64,000 nt of DNA from Anaspis maculata (taxonomy: Eukaryota; Arthropoda; Insecta; Coleoptera; Scraptiidae): contig OX421962.1 of assembly GCA_949128115.1 (NCBI GenBank), positions 74,550,735 through 74,614,734 on the forward strand. The letters are read 5' to 3'. Under the pieces are notes generated by a model. It searched no databases. It was not told the origin of the DNA and worked only from the letters and a program-made list of their open reading frames with translations. Positions 21,885 to 32,694 of the stretch are shown in pieces. A program made the position numbers and the translations under genes. Each line of letters begins with the position of its first letter. The first letter of the stretch is position 1.

Positions 21885-22124
21885 CAGAAAAGGGCCCAAT
21901 CGAAGACAACATGCCAATATGCAGCAACATAATGTGGGAGCTCCATTTGCGAGGTTGACGGAGGATATCCTTGGTCCACTTCCAGCTTCCAGTAACAAAG
22001 CAGGGAAATATATATTTGCTGGTCGTCATGGATTATTTCTGAAAGTGGTCCGAAGCCATACTAGTTTCGAACCAGGAAGCTCGAATCGTGGGGAAAGTCT
22101 TGGGTGGATCATGTGATATCAATA
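21885..22124 (+). pseudogene. Ty3/gypsy integrase, N-terminal to catalytic part
   Basis: One frame from about 21885 gives the classic gypsy integrase run: CSRKGP, YNVGAPF-like HNVGAPFARLTEDILGPLP (the aspartate of ILGPLP region is the first of the catalytic DDE triad), and, after a one-base shift, FLKWSEA and NQEARIVGKVLV. Integrase inserts the reverse-transcribed copy into host DNA. The N-terminal HHCC finger, RT, RNase H and protease are not recognisable upstream, so this is a 5'-truncated remnant. It is interrupted at about 22125 by a TA-flanked MITE and continues at 22706. Confidence 0.85.
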
Positions 22125-22126
22125 TA

Positions 22127-22703
22127 ACGTATGGTCCGAAAGTTTTGGGAAATAGTTCTAAGCTAATAACTTTTTCTGAATAGTCTTTATTTTCGTACTT
22201 GATAATGCAGAAATGACCATCATATACATATAACAATAACAAATTCATATTCAACATATTGAAAATTGATCATTATATTTGATGGATCTCAATCATCTTC
22301 TGCCATGTTCCATGATTTTCTGTATCAATTTCTCAAATGCGAAGTTCTCTAATGTTATTGAAAAATGTGACGCCGTAATTGGTCTTCATTCGCAGCTTCC
22401 AATCCCTTGTCGTATACTATCCTGCTCAATACTTACCAGAAATCTTATATTGGTCGAGCTTGCGGTACATTGGGAGGCAGGAGCTCTGAGAAATTAATCC
22501 TGCTGTTGTCCAGAGAATGATCGAACATGGCAGAAGAAAACCGAGAGCCATCATAGATAATGGCCCATCTTCAATATGTTGAATACGAATTTGAAATTGT
22601 TGAAGATGATGCTAGTTTTTGCAATATTAAGTTACAAAATTAAAACTATCCAAAAAAAGTTATTAGCTTTTAAAAAAATTCCCAAAACTTTCGGACCATA
22701 CGT
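22127..22703. mobile_element. 577-bp MITE with TA target duplication inside gypsy
   Basis: ACGTATGGTCCGAAAGTTTT at 22127 is matched by AAAACTTTCGGACCATACGT ending at 22703, and the arms continue through GGGAA and CTAATAACTTTTT / AAAAAAGTTATTAG. TA flanks at 22125-22126 and 22704-22705. Gypsy integrase coding is found on both sides. The interior has no transposase. Tc1/mariner-type by target site. Confidence 0.8.
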
Positions 22704-22705
22704 TA

Positions 22706-23400
22706 TGAAGTGCCGTTGGAGTTACATCCGAATCAAAGAAGAAATTTTGAATCGGAAGTATTTCACGAGCTCATGAAGATTCTCGATATCAACAAAACAA
22801 GAACCGGAAATCTTCACCCTCAGTCCGATGAAATGGTTGAGCGGTTCAATCAGACCCTTCTTGGAATGCTGTCGAAATTTGTGAGCGAGAATCAAAGAAA
22901 CTGGGACGAAAAAAAGGCTCTATGTCTCTTGGCATATCGTAGCTGCCTCCATAAAAGTACGAAATACAGCCCAGCAATGATGGTGAAGAGGAAGGAACTG
23001 CGACTTCCTGTCGACTTGGTATGAGGCTCCTGTTCCGAAGAGTCCCAAAGTCACGCCGAGTGGGTGCAAGAGCTGCAGGAGAGACTATGGTCAGTGCACA
23101 AATTTGCTCGAAGCCACATCCAGATAGCAAGTGGCCGTATGAAAGCCCGTTACGACTGGAAAGGGAAAACCACTGAAACCAAGTTCAAAGAAGGCGAGTT
23201 GGTATGATTCTACAATCCCAAAAGGTGAAAGGAAGGTGCTCGAAACTGCTCAAAACTACAACGAGATTGGGTAGGACCGTACGAGATTGTCAAGTGTTTG
23301 AACGATGCCGTCTTTCGGATATGTAGGGGGCAGAAAAAAAAAAGTAAAGGTTATAAATAAAAAGCCAGCGGCGAGTGAGAGTTGACGACTAAAGCGATAC
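22706..23400 (+). pseudogene. Ty3/gypsy integrase, catalytic core end and GPY/F module
   Basis: Continues the integrase: NFESEVFHELM, then KTRTGNLHPQSDEMVERFNQ (includes the catalytic glutamate of the DDE triad), WDEKKALCLLAYRS, KYSPAMM and LRLPVDLV (to 23022). The same frame continues past a TGA at 23023-23025 (a tryptophan is usual nearby) into HAEWVQELQERL and ARYDW. Another TGA at about 23205 replaces the Trp of the usual V-W-L-x-N-P block. A shift later, RDWVGPYEIVKCLNDAVFRI (about 23265-23325) is the GPY/F domain. RLKRYL at about 23390 resembles the usual C-terminal end. Inactivated by stops and frameshifts. Confidence 0.88.
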
Positions 23401-24201
23401 CTGAAGCCTGAAATCAAGAGACACCTGCGACACCGAGTTGGTAAACGAGTTGCGAGTTATTGTGTTTGAGTGACCGTTGTGTGATTTGTTATTACTTACT
23501 CAAGTTTCTTGAATGAATCCGTTCAAACCCGAGATCCACGACAATAGGTTGGATTGTCCTCTAACAATATTTCAAGATTTTGAATGCAGAACAATATTAT
23601 TGTATTCCTGTTCTTTGTTTTATAGGCGATTGACCTCATTGGGGATAATGGCCGTTTCGTCGAGGAAGTTTTAGGGAATTAATTGTTAGGAGAGGTGTAA
23701 GTTGCCGCAGGCAACGGCGGCTGTTACGTCAATTGGTGGCACGTCAAAACTGTCACTTTGCTGTCTTGTGCAGTCCACTACAAGCGAACTTTTGTTCCTG
23801 TGAACCCTTGGTACCCCGTAGGCTCTTTATTGGGCCCCATGTTGATGACCAGCGTCGTCGCAGACCTTTCTCTAAATCATCCATAGCTTCTGCCCAAGGA
23901 AGAGCAACAAACTGTCACATCCGCACGAAGGGAAACACACAAGCCCGTCGACCAGCCAAGAAAAAATCACCTCAGGCTGGCCGTGCAGAGTCAACCACCA
24001 CCTATCTTTTTTCCTCGCTTTCTTCTCAAGATTTTCTGCCTGGACTTCAGCTGGAGATCCGCATTTTTCATTCTAATAAGCTCGCCGTAGCTACCTTTGT
24101 ATTCGGGACGTGAACGTTGTCTTTTTTTTTTACCGCAATGTAGTGCATTGCTGGGGGCGTAGTCTTTCAGCTGCTCACCTCTGGGGCTAGATCGAATACA
24201 C
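23401..24201. other. Possible gypsy 3' flank, otherwise unassigned
   Basis: Downstream of integrase one expects a polypurine tract and LTR. GGAAGTTTTAGGGAATTAAT and GGAGAGGTGTAAGTTGCC at about 23660-23705 could mark that area, but no second LTR is present to confirm it. The 126-aa frame at 23733-24113 has no recognised domain. Confidence 0.35.
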
Positions 24202-25071
24202 GACAGTCGAGCGAAACCCCACAGGCGCTAACATGGTTCCGGGGCCACAGACGCGAAAGTGGTTTGAGGGACACACAAGCGAAAACTCTGATAGACGGAT
24301 TCCGTAGTGCAATGTGGCAACGCCGCCCATCCTCCTGCGTCATCATCGGCTGCGCACAGACCCATCGGGGGACACAGGAGCGAAAGCACCTTGAGGGCCA
24401 CAGGAGCGAACGTGGTTTCAGCGACGCACAAGCGAAAGCACATCGGGGGACGCAGACGCGAAAGCACTTCGAGGGCCACAGGAGCGAAAACATTTGGTTT
24501 GGAGCTCTGCAGAATTCGTAGCGGTTCGTCTACTTCCAGGCAGATGGCGCCATCGGTTCATGTTCATTGATTTATAATGATTCATTGTTATCGAGCCACG
24601 TGTACCTACCTATAAGCCATCGATACATATAAGCCATTGATGGCTTATAGACAATGCTTATAGGTAGGTACACGTGGCTCGGTAACAATGAATCATTATA
24701 AATCGATGAACATGAACCGATGGCGCCATCTGCCTGGAAGTAGACGAACCGCTACGAATTCTGCAGAGCTCCAAACCAAATGTTTTCGCTCCTGTGGCCC
24801 TCGAAGTGCTTTAGCGTCTGCGTCCCCCGATGTGCTTTCGCTTGTGCGTCGCTGAAACCACGTTCGCTCCTGTGGCCCTCAAGGTGCTTTCGCTCCTGTG
24901 TCCCCCGATGGGTCTGTGCGCAGCCGATGATGACGCAGGAGGATGGGCGGCGTTGCCACATTGCACTACGGAATCCGTCTATCAGAGTTTTCGCTTGTGT
25001 GTCCCTCAAACCACTTTCGCGTCTGTGGCCCCGGAACCATGTTAGCGCCTGTGGGGTTTCGCTCGACTGTC
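24202..25071. repeat. Near-perfect palindrome B (870 bp) built of 30-bp GCGAAA repeats
   Basis: GACAGTCGAGCGAAACCCC at 24202 is mirrored by GGGGTTTCGCTCGACTGTC ending at 25071. Arms (about 24202-24614 and 24655-25071) differ by only a handful of bases: the two 84-residue frames read outward from the arms differ at one residue. The spacer of about 40 bp (around 24615-24654) itself contains ATAAGCCAT repeats. Each arm is an array of roughly 30-bp units with CACAGGAGCGAAAGCACCTT or CGCAGACGCGAAAGCAC at their cores. Such arm identity implies recent origin or ongoing gene conversion. No transposon ends identified. Confidence 0.9.
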
Positions 25072-25369
25072 GCCTCACCGCTAGATCTACTGCAAGCCTG
25101 CTAAATATGCTAACCATAACATGAAATAAGAGACACAAACGCAAACCCCTTTTCACATTATTTCTACTTATCAAATTTCGATGTCAATAATGTGGGTATT
25201 GCAGGTATCCACTAGTGCCCACCTAGGCTACTAGACGTCGGAGTATGTGTTCCTCTCAGAAACGTCCTCTACGGTCAAGTACCGAGCTCTACACCAGGTG
25301 GCGTTTTTCAAATGTAAATCGCCTATAGCAATTAATATTTTGCTACCTTGTTAGTCTCACATTATTATA
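25072..25369. other. Unassigned spacer
   Basis: Nothing recognised between palindromes B and C. Confidence 0.5.
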
Positions 25370-27550
25370 ATGTATGTATAGTGGGGGGGGGGTTAGCGGA
25401 ATGGTCTGTGCATTTTGTGATCAAAGCATGAAATTTGGCATACTTGTTCAGAAGACACTCCTTCGCAATTCCAGATGTGGCGCCACGCAAAATTTTGCGC
25501 CAGAGGCACTGTATTGCGGTTAGTATACCTGCTAGGGGTAAATTCTGCAAAAAATGGTTCCTGGCCGGTCTCTGGTACCGCACCGGTATTTTTTAGTTTT
25601 GTTTAGTTGAAACTACATGTAGAAATGAGTGAGAAGTACATTTTCACAAGCAAAGTTCCAAATGCTGCCTTTATACGTTGTTTTAATACATTTTAAGGTC
25701 AACGTTGTTTTAGTACAGGAAACATGGTAAAAAAATTGCCAAAACCTCGGCAAAGATATGAACGTCCTGAAAATTTGATATTCTGTCCAGAATTATGTGC
25801 CCTACTACATATCTAAAATTGTCAAAAATCGCACCCCGAGGCTTTGAGTTATTGGAGGGGGGGTGAAAAATTGCAACTCAAAATGAAAGGTATGGAACCT
25901 GATGGAACCCGTCAATCCAATGGATGCAAATACGTCGTAGTTCGACGCATCACAACCAGTTGATACAATTTTGGTACAGAAAGTGTCGATCATTGTTGAA
26001 GGGGGGTCGTGGGGAAGGGCGGAGCTCGGCTGGGTGGCTCTTTTTCTTCCTGGGCCATGAAGAATCGATCACGACAAGATTGGTATCTTTTCCGACTAAA
26101 TATAATGTCTTGAACTTGAATCCGATGTGTAAATTTGGATAAAAACAAGTTCAAACAAGATGACTTGAGAAAACCTGTTTTTTCTTTGACAATTTTCACA
26201 AAACTTTTTTTTACTGTAAGAGGTATTCATCTCTGAAAATAGCTCAGAGGCCATTAGACTAAACTGTATTCTTCACGAAAATCATCCATTAGATCTGTCA
26301 CTTTGTTTTTCGAGGTAGGAAAAACCGATTTGAACTTTAGTCGGCACTGCCCGGCGTCTACTAATGACCAGAACACTACAGCATGCATCTTCAAGTGATA
26401 ACTTAATACCCTGCATTGCGATTTATGACGATTTTGTTTATGTTATAGGAAAATCAGTTCTGCACAGATCCTCAAAGTTTCAAAGATGAGTAATAATTTT
26501 TCAGATAGTTTGGGCCATTTTCATTTAAAGATGCATGGTGTAGTGTTCTGGTCAGTAGTAAACGACGGGCTGTGCCGACTGAAGTTCAAATCGATTTTTT
26601 CTATCTCGAAAAACAAAGTTACAGATCAAATGGATGATTTTCGTAAAGAATACAGTTCAATCTAATGGCCTCTGAAATATTTTCAAAGATGAATGCCTCT
26701 AATAGTAAAAACAAGTTTTGTGAAAATTGTCAAAGAAAAAACAGGTTTTCTCAAGTTAACTTGTTTAAACTTGTTTTGGTCCAAATTTATACATCGGATT
26801 CAAGTTCAGGACATTGAATTTAGTCGGAAAAGATACCAATCTTGTCGTGATCGATTCTTCATGGCCCAGGAAGAAAAAGAGTCACCCAGCCGAGTTTCGC
26901 CCTCCCCCGCGACCACCCTTCAACAATGATCGACACTTTTTGTGCCAAAATTGTATCAACGGGATGTGATGCGTCGAACTATGACGTTTTGCATCCATTG
27001 GATTGACGGGTTCTATCGGGTTCTATACCTTCGATTTGAGTTGCAATTTTTTAGCCCCCCTCCAATAACTCGAAGCCTCGGGGTGCGATTTGTGAAAATT
27101 TTAGATATGTAGTAGGACACTTAGTTCTGAACAGAATATCAAATTTTCAGGACGTTCATATTTTCACCGAGGTTTTGGCAATTTTTTTACCATGTTTCCT
27201 GTACTAAAACAAAGTTGGCCCTAAAATGTATCAAAACAACGTATAAAGGCAGCATTTGGGAGTTTGCTTGTGAAAATGCACTCCTCACTCATTTCTACAT
27301 GTAGTTTTAGCTAAACAGAGCTAAAAAATACCGACTGCGGTACCAGAGACCGGCCAGGAACCATTTTTGCAGAATTTACCCCTAGCTGGTATATTAACCG
27401 CAATACAGTGCCTCTGGTAAGAAATCTTGCGTGGCGCCACATCTGGAATTGTAAAGGAGGGTCTTCTGAACACGTATGCCAAATTTCATGCTTTGATCAC
27501 AAAATGCACAGATCATTCCATTTTTGGCCGTTAACCCCGCCACTAGTACA
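25370..27550. repeat. Long palindrome C (about 2.2 kb)
   Basis: Left end: GTGCATTTTGTGATCAAAGC (about 25410) and AATTTGGCATACTTGTTCAG; right end: their complements (about 27470-27510). Arms run to about 26395 and from about 26520, leaving a loop of about 100 bp. Shared landmarks: CCTGGCCGGTCTCTGGTACC (25560) / GGTACCAGAGACCGGCC (27338) and ATCGATCACGACAAGATTGG (26065) / its complement (26835). Arm identity looks about 90 percent. Only short chance frames. The terminal motif is shared with palindrome A, and the internal motifs with palindrome D and the 54.7-57.1 kb palindrome. Confidence 0.88.
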
Positions 27551-27578
27551 ATGTCACACAACATGAACGTGAACACCA

Positions 27579-29973
27579 CAGGGTGTCCCGAAAACATACC
27601 GACAACGTTTCAAGGCAGCTTCCTCTCATCAAAACAAGAAGAAAAGTTCCTATGAACATGGGTCCGGAAACGCTTCCTAAGTAGTGCAAGAAAGATAGAT
27701 TTCAACCTCGGAAAAAATATGGACGTCCTGAAAATTTGATATTTTGTTTAGAATTGAGTGCTCTACAACATATCCAAGATCGCCAAAAATCGCACCCGGG
27801 GGTTTTGAGTTATTGGAGGGGGGGTAAACAATTGCAAGTAAAAATGGAGGGGATGGAACCCGTCAATCCATTGGATGCGAATACATTATAGTTCGACGTA
27901 TCATATCCCATTGATACTATTTTGGCACAAAAAGTGTCCATCATTGTTGAAGGGGAGTAGTGGGGGGGCGAAGCTCTGCTAGGTGGTCTATTTTGTTTTT
28001 CTGGCCATGTCGAACCGATCACGACAAGTTTGGTATCTTTTCCGACTACATTCAATCTCCTGAACTCATATTTGATGTGTAAATTCGGATGAAAACAAGT
28101 TTGGACAAGTTAACTTGAGAAAACTTGTTTTTTCTTTGACAATTTTGACGAATTTTTGTTTTACTGTTGGAGGCGCTCATTTTTGGAAAATTTTCAGGGG
28201 CCATTAAATTGAAGTGTATTCTCCACCAAAATCATCCACTCGATGTATAATTTTGTTTCTCGAGTTAAAAAAATCGATTTGACCTTGAGCCGGCGCGGCG
28301 CGTCGTCTACTACTGACCAGATCACTACAGCATGCACCTTTAAATGAAAACACCTCAAACTATTGAAGAAATAACAACTCATCTTTGAAAATTGTAGGAT
28401 CTGTGGAAAATTAAATTTCCTATAACATAAACAAAATTGCTATGAATCGCACTGCAGGGTTTTGAGTTATTCAAGTGGAGAGGTAACAGTTTATAGAGTA
28501 TGAATCCTGTCAAAGTGTTATCCTCATCCTCGAATAACTCGAAATTCTGCATTGCGATTTATGGCGATTTTGTTCATGTTATAGGGAATTCAGTTCTGCA
28601 CAAATCCTCCAATTTTCAAAGATGAGTTGTTATTTCTTCAATAGTTTGAGGTGTTTTCATTTAAAGGTGCATGCTGTAGTGTTCTGGTCAGTAGTAGACG
28701 ACACGCCGTGCCGGCTCAAGTTCAAATCGATTTTTTAAACTCTAGAAACAAAATTATACATCGAGTGGATGATTTTTGTGGAGAATACACTTCAATTTAA
28801 TGGTCCCTGAAAATTGTCTAAAAATGAACACCTCTAACAGTAAAACAAAAATTCGTCAAAATTGTCAAAGAAAAAACAAGTTTTCTAAAGCTAACTTGTT
28901 CAAACTTGTTTTCATTCAAATTTACACATCGGATACGAGTTCAGGAGATTGAATTTAGTCGGAAATGATACCAAACTTGTCGTGATCGGTTCTACATGTC
29001 CGGAAAAACAAAATGGACCACTTAGCAGAGCTTTGCACTACTCCCCTTCAACAATGATGGATACTTTTTGTGCCAAAATGGTATCAAGGGGATATGATAC
29101 GTCGAACTATAATGTATTCGCATCCAATGGATTGACGGGTTCCATCCCCTCCATTTTTACCTGCAATTTTTCACCCCCCCTCCAATAACTCAAAACCCCC
29201 GGGTGCGATTTTTGGCGATTTTGGATATGTTGTGGAGCACTCAATTCTGAACAGAATATCAAATTTTCATGACGTCCATATTTATTCTGAGGTTTTGCCG
29301 ATTTTTTTACAATTTTTCCTGTACTAAAGGGAGCTACAGGCCCCTAAAGGTGGGACCCTGAAGATGGTTTTTATTCAATATCTCCGAAACCGTTCAAGGG
29401 AAACCAATCAAACTTGACACATCCACTAACCTTTTTGTGCCCAACAAAATAAGGTAAGATTAATTTGAAAATAATTCACCAGGGGTGGGTCAGGCTGAGG
29501 TGTGGGGGTAAAAATAACCCTCACTCTTTTGAATGTAAATTGTTTCACAATTCAACAAGAGATTATAGAATATTGGAGTTTTCTACTAAAAAAAGGTCTC
29601 TCTGTTCAACCTCAATAGATGCACCGTTTACGAGATATTTGAGTTTGAATGTATGAAAACGTGGTCAGAAATGCAGATTTTTTAATTACGATAATCAAGG
29701 CGAAAGAAAAACTATTTCAAAGCAACTTCATTTTTGTTAGGCATTCAAATTTTGTTAAGCGTAAGAAGGTTATTGATTATGTCAAATTTGAATAATTTTC
29801 CTTGAACGGTTTCGGAAATATTAATTAAACAACCATCTTCAGAGTCCCACCTTTAGGGGCCTGTAGCTCCCTTATAAAGCGTTTCCGGACCCATGTTCAC
29901 GGGAACTTTTCTTCTTATTTTGATGAGAGGAAGCTGTCCTAGAACGTTGTCGGTGTATTTTCGGGACAGGCTG
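27579..29973. repeat. Long palindrome D with CAGGGTGTCC-type ends (about 2.4 kb)
   Basis: Left end CAGGGTGTCCCGAAAACATA (27579) and right end TATTTTCGGGACAGGCTG (29973), followed by TATA at 29974-29977. Arms share TCAAAACAAGAAGAAAAGTT (about 27638) / its imperfect complement (about 29908), and GGGTCCGGAAACGCTT / AAGCGTTTCCGGACCC. The inner arms are homologous to palindrome C (the TTTGGTATCTTTTCCGACTA, AAACTTGTTTTTTCTTTGAC and ACCAGAACACTACAGCATG-type motifs), so C and D are tandem relatives. The centre lies near 28440-28560. A further palindrome is nested in the right arm. Confidence 0.85.
29326..29876. repeat. Nested 550-bp palindrome in the right arm of palindrome D
   Basis: AGGGAGCTACAGGCCCCTAA (29327) is mirrored by TTAGGGGCCTGTAGCTCCCT (about 29854-29873), followed inward by AGGTGGGACCCTGAAGATGG / CCATCTTCAGAGTCCCACCT and CGAAACCGTTCAAGG / CCTTGAACGGTTTCG. 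The left arm of palindrome D has no counterpart at this position, so it is a later insertion. Non-coding. Confidence 0.8.
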
Positions 29974-30091
29974 TATACCTAGCCACACATGTTATTCCCT
30001 TTGAATAATCCATGATATGAGTTTGTTGCCACAATAAAATCAAAAAATAATATTGATATAATAATAATAATATAATTAAATAAAATCCACC

Positions 30092-30844
30092 AAAGGACTG
30101 AGAAACAAACTGAGACTATCAGCCTTCAATGAATGGAGCAAATGCTCTTATCAAGGCGTAGGAGTCACACACTTCCAAACTCACACAAAGACAAATAAGT
30201 TCATTTTTACGAAAAGCTCATTATCAACATCCGATTGGACTGCAGCCATTAAACTAAACGTTAACTACGCAAACTTGAACGGTGTACCTGGTTCACAACA
30301 CAGCTCCATCCTCTGCCGACGTTGTAATGACCAGCAGAGAGAAATACCCTCACATGTAATTGGAAGCTGTAAAGCGAACAACACCCAGATCACCAATCGT
30401 CATCACAAAGTCAAGCACCATATAACTGACCTTTTGAGGAAAAAGAACTTCGAATGCTACGAAGAGGTACACGCTATCGACACTGACGGCCTGAATCGCT
30501 TCAGTGACATCGTTGCCTTTGACTCGAAGTCGGACTCGGCTTTTATAATCGACCCTACAGTTCGATACGAAACAAACGATGAGGATCAAGATGAGAAAAT
30601 CCGTGACGAAAAACGTGCCATCTACGAGAAATGTATCGACTACTACGAAAACAAATACTCTCCAAAATATGGAACTCGGAAGTGGGAAGTGCTTGGTCTT
30701 TGGTTCGGAAGCCGAGGCACTGTAGGAAAAGGCGTAAGCGACTTTTTTATTCGTTTAAAACTCGACATGACCATAATCAATTACATATCAGAACAAATTC
30801 TGATCGATGCGAAAAGGATTTTTCACAAACATGTTAATATATAA
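30092..30844 (+). pseudogene. R2-type retrotransposon C-terminus: zinc finger and restriction-like endonuclease (copy 3)
   Basis: The longest of three related fragments. It is open from about 30092 to the stop at 30842-30844, with no plausible initiator, so it is a 5'-truncated copy of about 250 codons. Order: LRNKLRLSAFNEWSK; GVGVTHFQTH; KLNVNYANLNGVPG; a CCHC-type finger CRRC with HVIGSC (about 30315-30372); RHHKVKHHI; the nuclease core NRFSDIVAFD and FIIDPTVRYE (catalytic-site aspartates of the PD-(D/E)XK fold); RAIYEKCIDYYENKYSPKY; and GLWFGSRGTVGKG. In R2-group elements this part binds and nicks the insertion site. A short 3' UTR with AATAAAG at about 30948 follows. No frameshift is visible within the fragment, unlike copies 1 and 2. 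Confidence 0.78.
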
Positions 30845-32474
30845 TATGCTATATTTATTTTCATCTTTTAACTTTATACATTTTCCCATTGGATTGATCG
30901 GTATGCTGTGTACTATTGCAACCCGAAGTAAACGGGCAGCCCACTTTGAATAAAGTTTTCTCTCTCAAAGGTTTTTTTTTATTCAGCATTTCACAATAAT
31001 TACATAACAAATAAAAACTGACAATGCTACGGGGTGAGGTATATAACGAATAACTTGAGCGTGAGCAACGTTTTTTGCAGGTGAGTGATTTTTTTGAAAA
31101 AATACAATTAGGAAATAGGAATGAAAAGCTTCAATTTTTATGCTAATTATTTATTTTATTATTATTCAGAAAAATTTCCGTCTGGGGCGCTATTTCGTAG
31201 CAGTTTTCTATTTTCAAATTACAACGGCGGTTAGATCCAAGCACCCGGCGGTAAATTCTCTAAAACCGGCACTGGTTGTGCCTCTTTGAAACCTTATAAA
31301 TCTCAATGTTTCAGGTGATTGTGCGGGTTTAATCAATCAAGCACGACCAACCGCTGCTGAACAGTTTTATTTTCATGTTTGCATTATTATGACTGCGTGA
31401 ATCGAACATAGGCGTGGAATATTCAAGCGTAACGTACATCCGAACCAAAATTTTGAAGTTTATGTATGGCCAAGCTTATTTCATAAATCATTCATTAGAA
31501 CCCATCAATAAGAGTAATCGAATCGCAAGAATGTAAAGTACAGGGTGTATACGTATGATGAATGCGTCGGAAGTGAACTTTGCACGAAAGCAATTCCAAT
31601 CATCCTTCCGCCAATCTGGCTCAAAGGTACGAGTTGTGTATATGTGTTCAGTAATGTAGAGATATCCATGTAATACGTGAACAAGATGTAAATAGAGGTT
31701 GCCGGATGAACAAGTTGCATAAGATTAATCAAAACAGACCCCGCTCCGGACTCATTAACACGTCGAATAAACCGAGTTAGCGAGTTATAATAAAATAAAG
31801 CAGAGAGAGGCGATGTTGTACGGAAGGTTGTCCGAGTCCAGTGTTATCATTAATCAGGTCGAACTGAACCGGCAGCTGGTAATTCAGATGGCGGTGTAAA
31901 TTCAAGGGTGTCCGATCACTGCGGTTGTCGGCTACCGGTTACCGCCAGCCTGTCACACAGGGTCACAGGGACACCCCCAGCGCACTGCGGCCTCGTGATG
32001 GATAGTTCCACCGTTTTATCTCACCAACCCCCGTTTTAAATTCGAATAAAGTCACGTTCGAAAACGCGATTTTATCACACCTACAAATACCAGTAATTTA
32101 TACAAAATGCACACATACGGAAACCCTGCAAATATACGGCGCTATATGGCTATGGCACAAAGACCCCGGATCAGAATCAAAGTACACACAAATTCACATA
32201 CACACACACACACCTCGACACAACATACACACACATCGCGTCGGCTTACAGGCTCTCACCTTCGCGGTGTGTAGGTATCCTCATCCTGGAGTTGTTGCCG
32301 AATCGGCGTCAATCAATTCAAGGCCTTTTTCTTCGCAACTGTCGTACGAGACCTCGAGAAGCCCTGCAGCGAATATCTGTTGCTCAATCTCGATGAAATC
32401 CGCTTATATCATATGCATATGCTACTCGTATTTCCACCACAAGACAGGTATGGTGTAATTTCCTGTCCATTGTA
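30845..32474. other. 3' UTR remnant then unassigned sequence with a CA microsatellite
   Basis: About 30845-30975 is the likely 3' UTR of the R2-type fragment. The remainder has no recognised gene. A CA-rich microsatellite (ACACACACACACACC) lies at about 32186-32236. An isolated CAGGGTGTATAC terminus lies at 31541 and an ACACCCTG at 32616-32623; whether they belong to one element is unclear. Confidence 0.45.
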
Positions 32475-32599
32475 CCGTATGATCAAAAACTTTCTTACTC
32501 AAGGGATCGAGGCTGTGGTCTGGCGAAAATCAGCCTCGTTTGCCTGCCAATGACCAGGACCACAGCCTCCCTTGAGTAAGAAAGTTTTTGATCATACGG
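32475..32599. mobile_element. 125-bp hairpin MITE, family 1 (copy 2)
   Basis: CCGTATGATCAAAAACTTTC at 32475 pairs with GAAAGTTTTTGATCATACGG ending at 32599, a perfect 20-bp terminal repeat. The loop AAAATCAGCCTCGTTTGCCT is identical to copy 1 at 18952. TA precedes it (32473-32474); the right flank is CAGGTA, so the right TA is displaced or mutated. Confidence 0.85.
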
Positions 32600-32694
32600 C
32601 AGGTATGTAGGTAAAACACCCTGTACCTATGAAGTATGCAACTTTCTTGTAATCAAATAAATTCGTTTCTTGGGTTATTGGACCTCATTCGTAG

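Noticed and set aside
23733..24113. 126-codon frame as a host gene or gypsy envelope
   Set aside because: No signal peptide, domain or codon pattern supports it.
24228..25174. Multiple overlapping open frames of 70-140 codons on both strands
   Set aside because: They are mirror images produced by the GCGAAA repeat array in palindrome B; composition and phase freedom fit repeat by-product rather than genes.
31541..32623. A CAGGGTG-type element between the ends at 31541 and 32623
   Set aside because: Beyond CAGGGTGT the two ends do not pair, and the flanks (AGTA, TACC) are not TATA.
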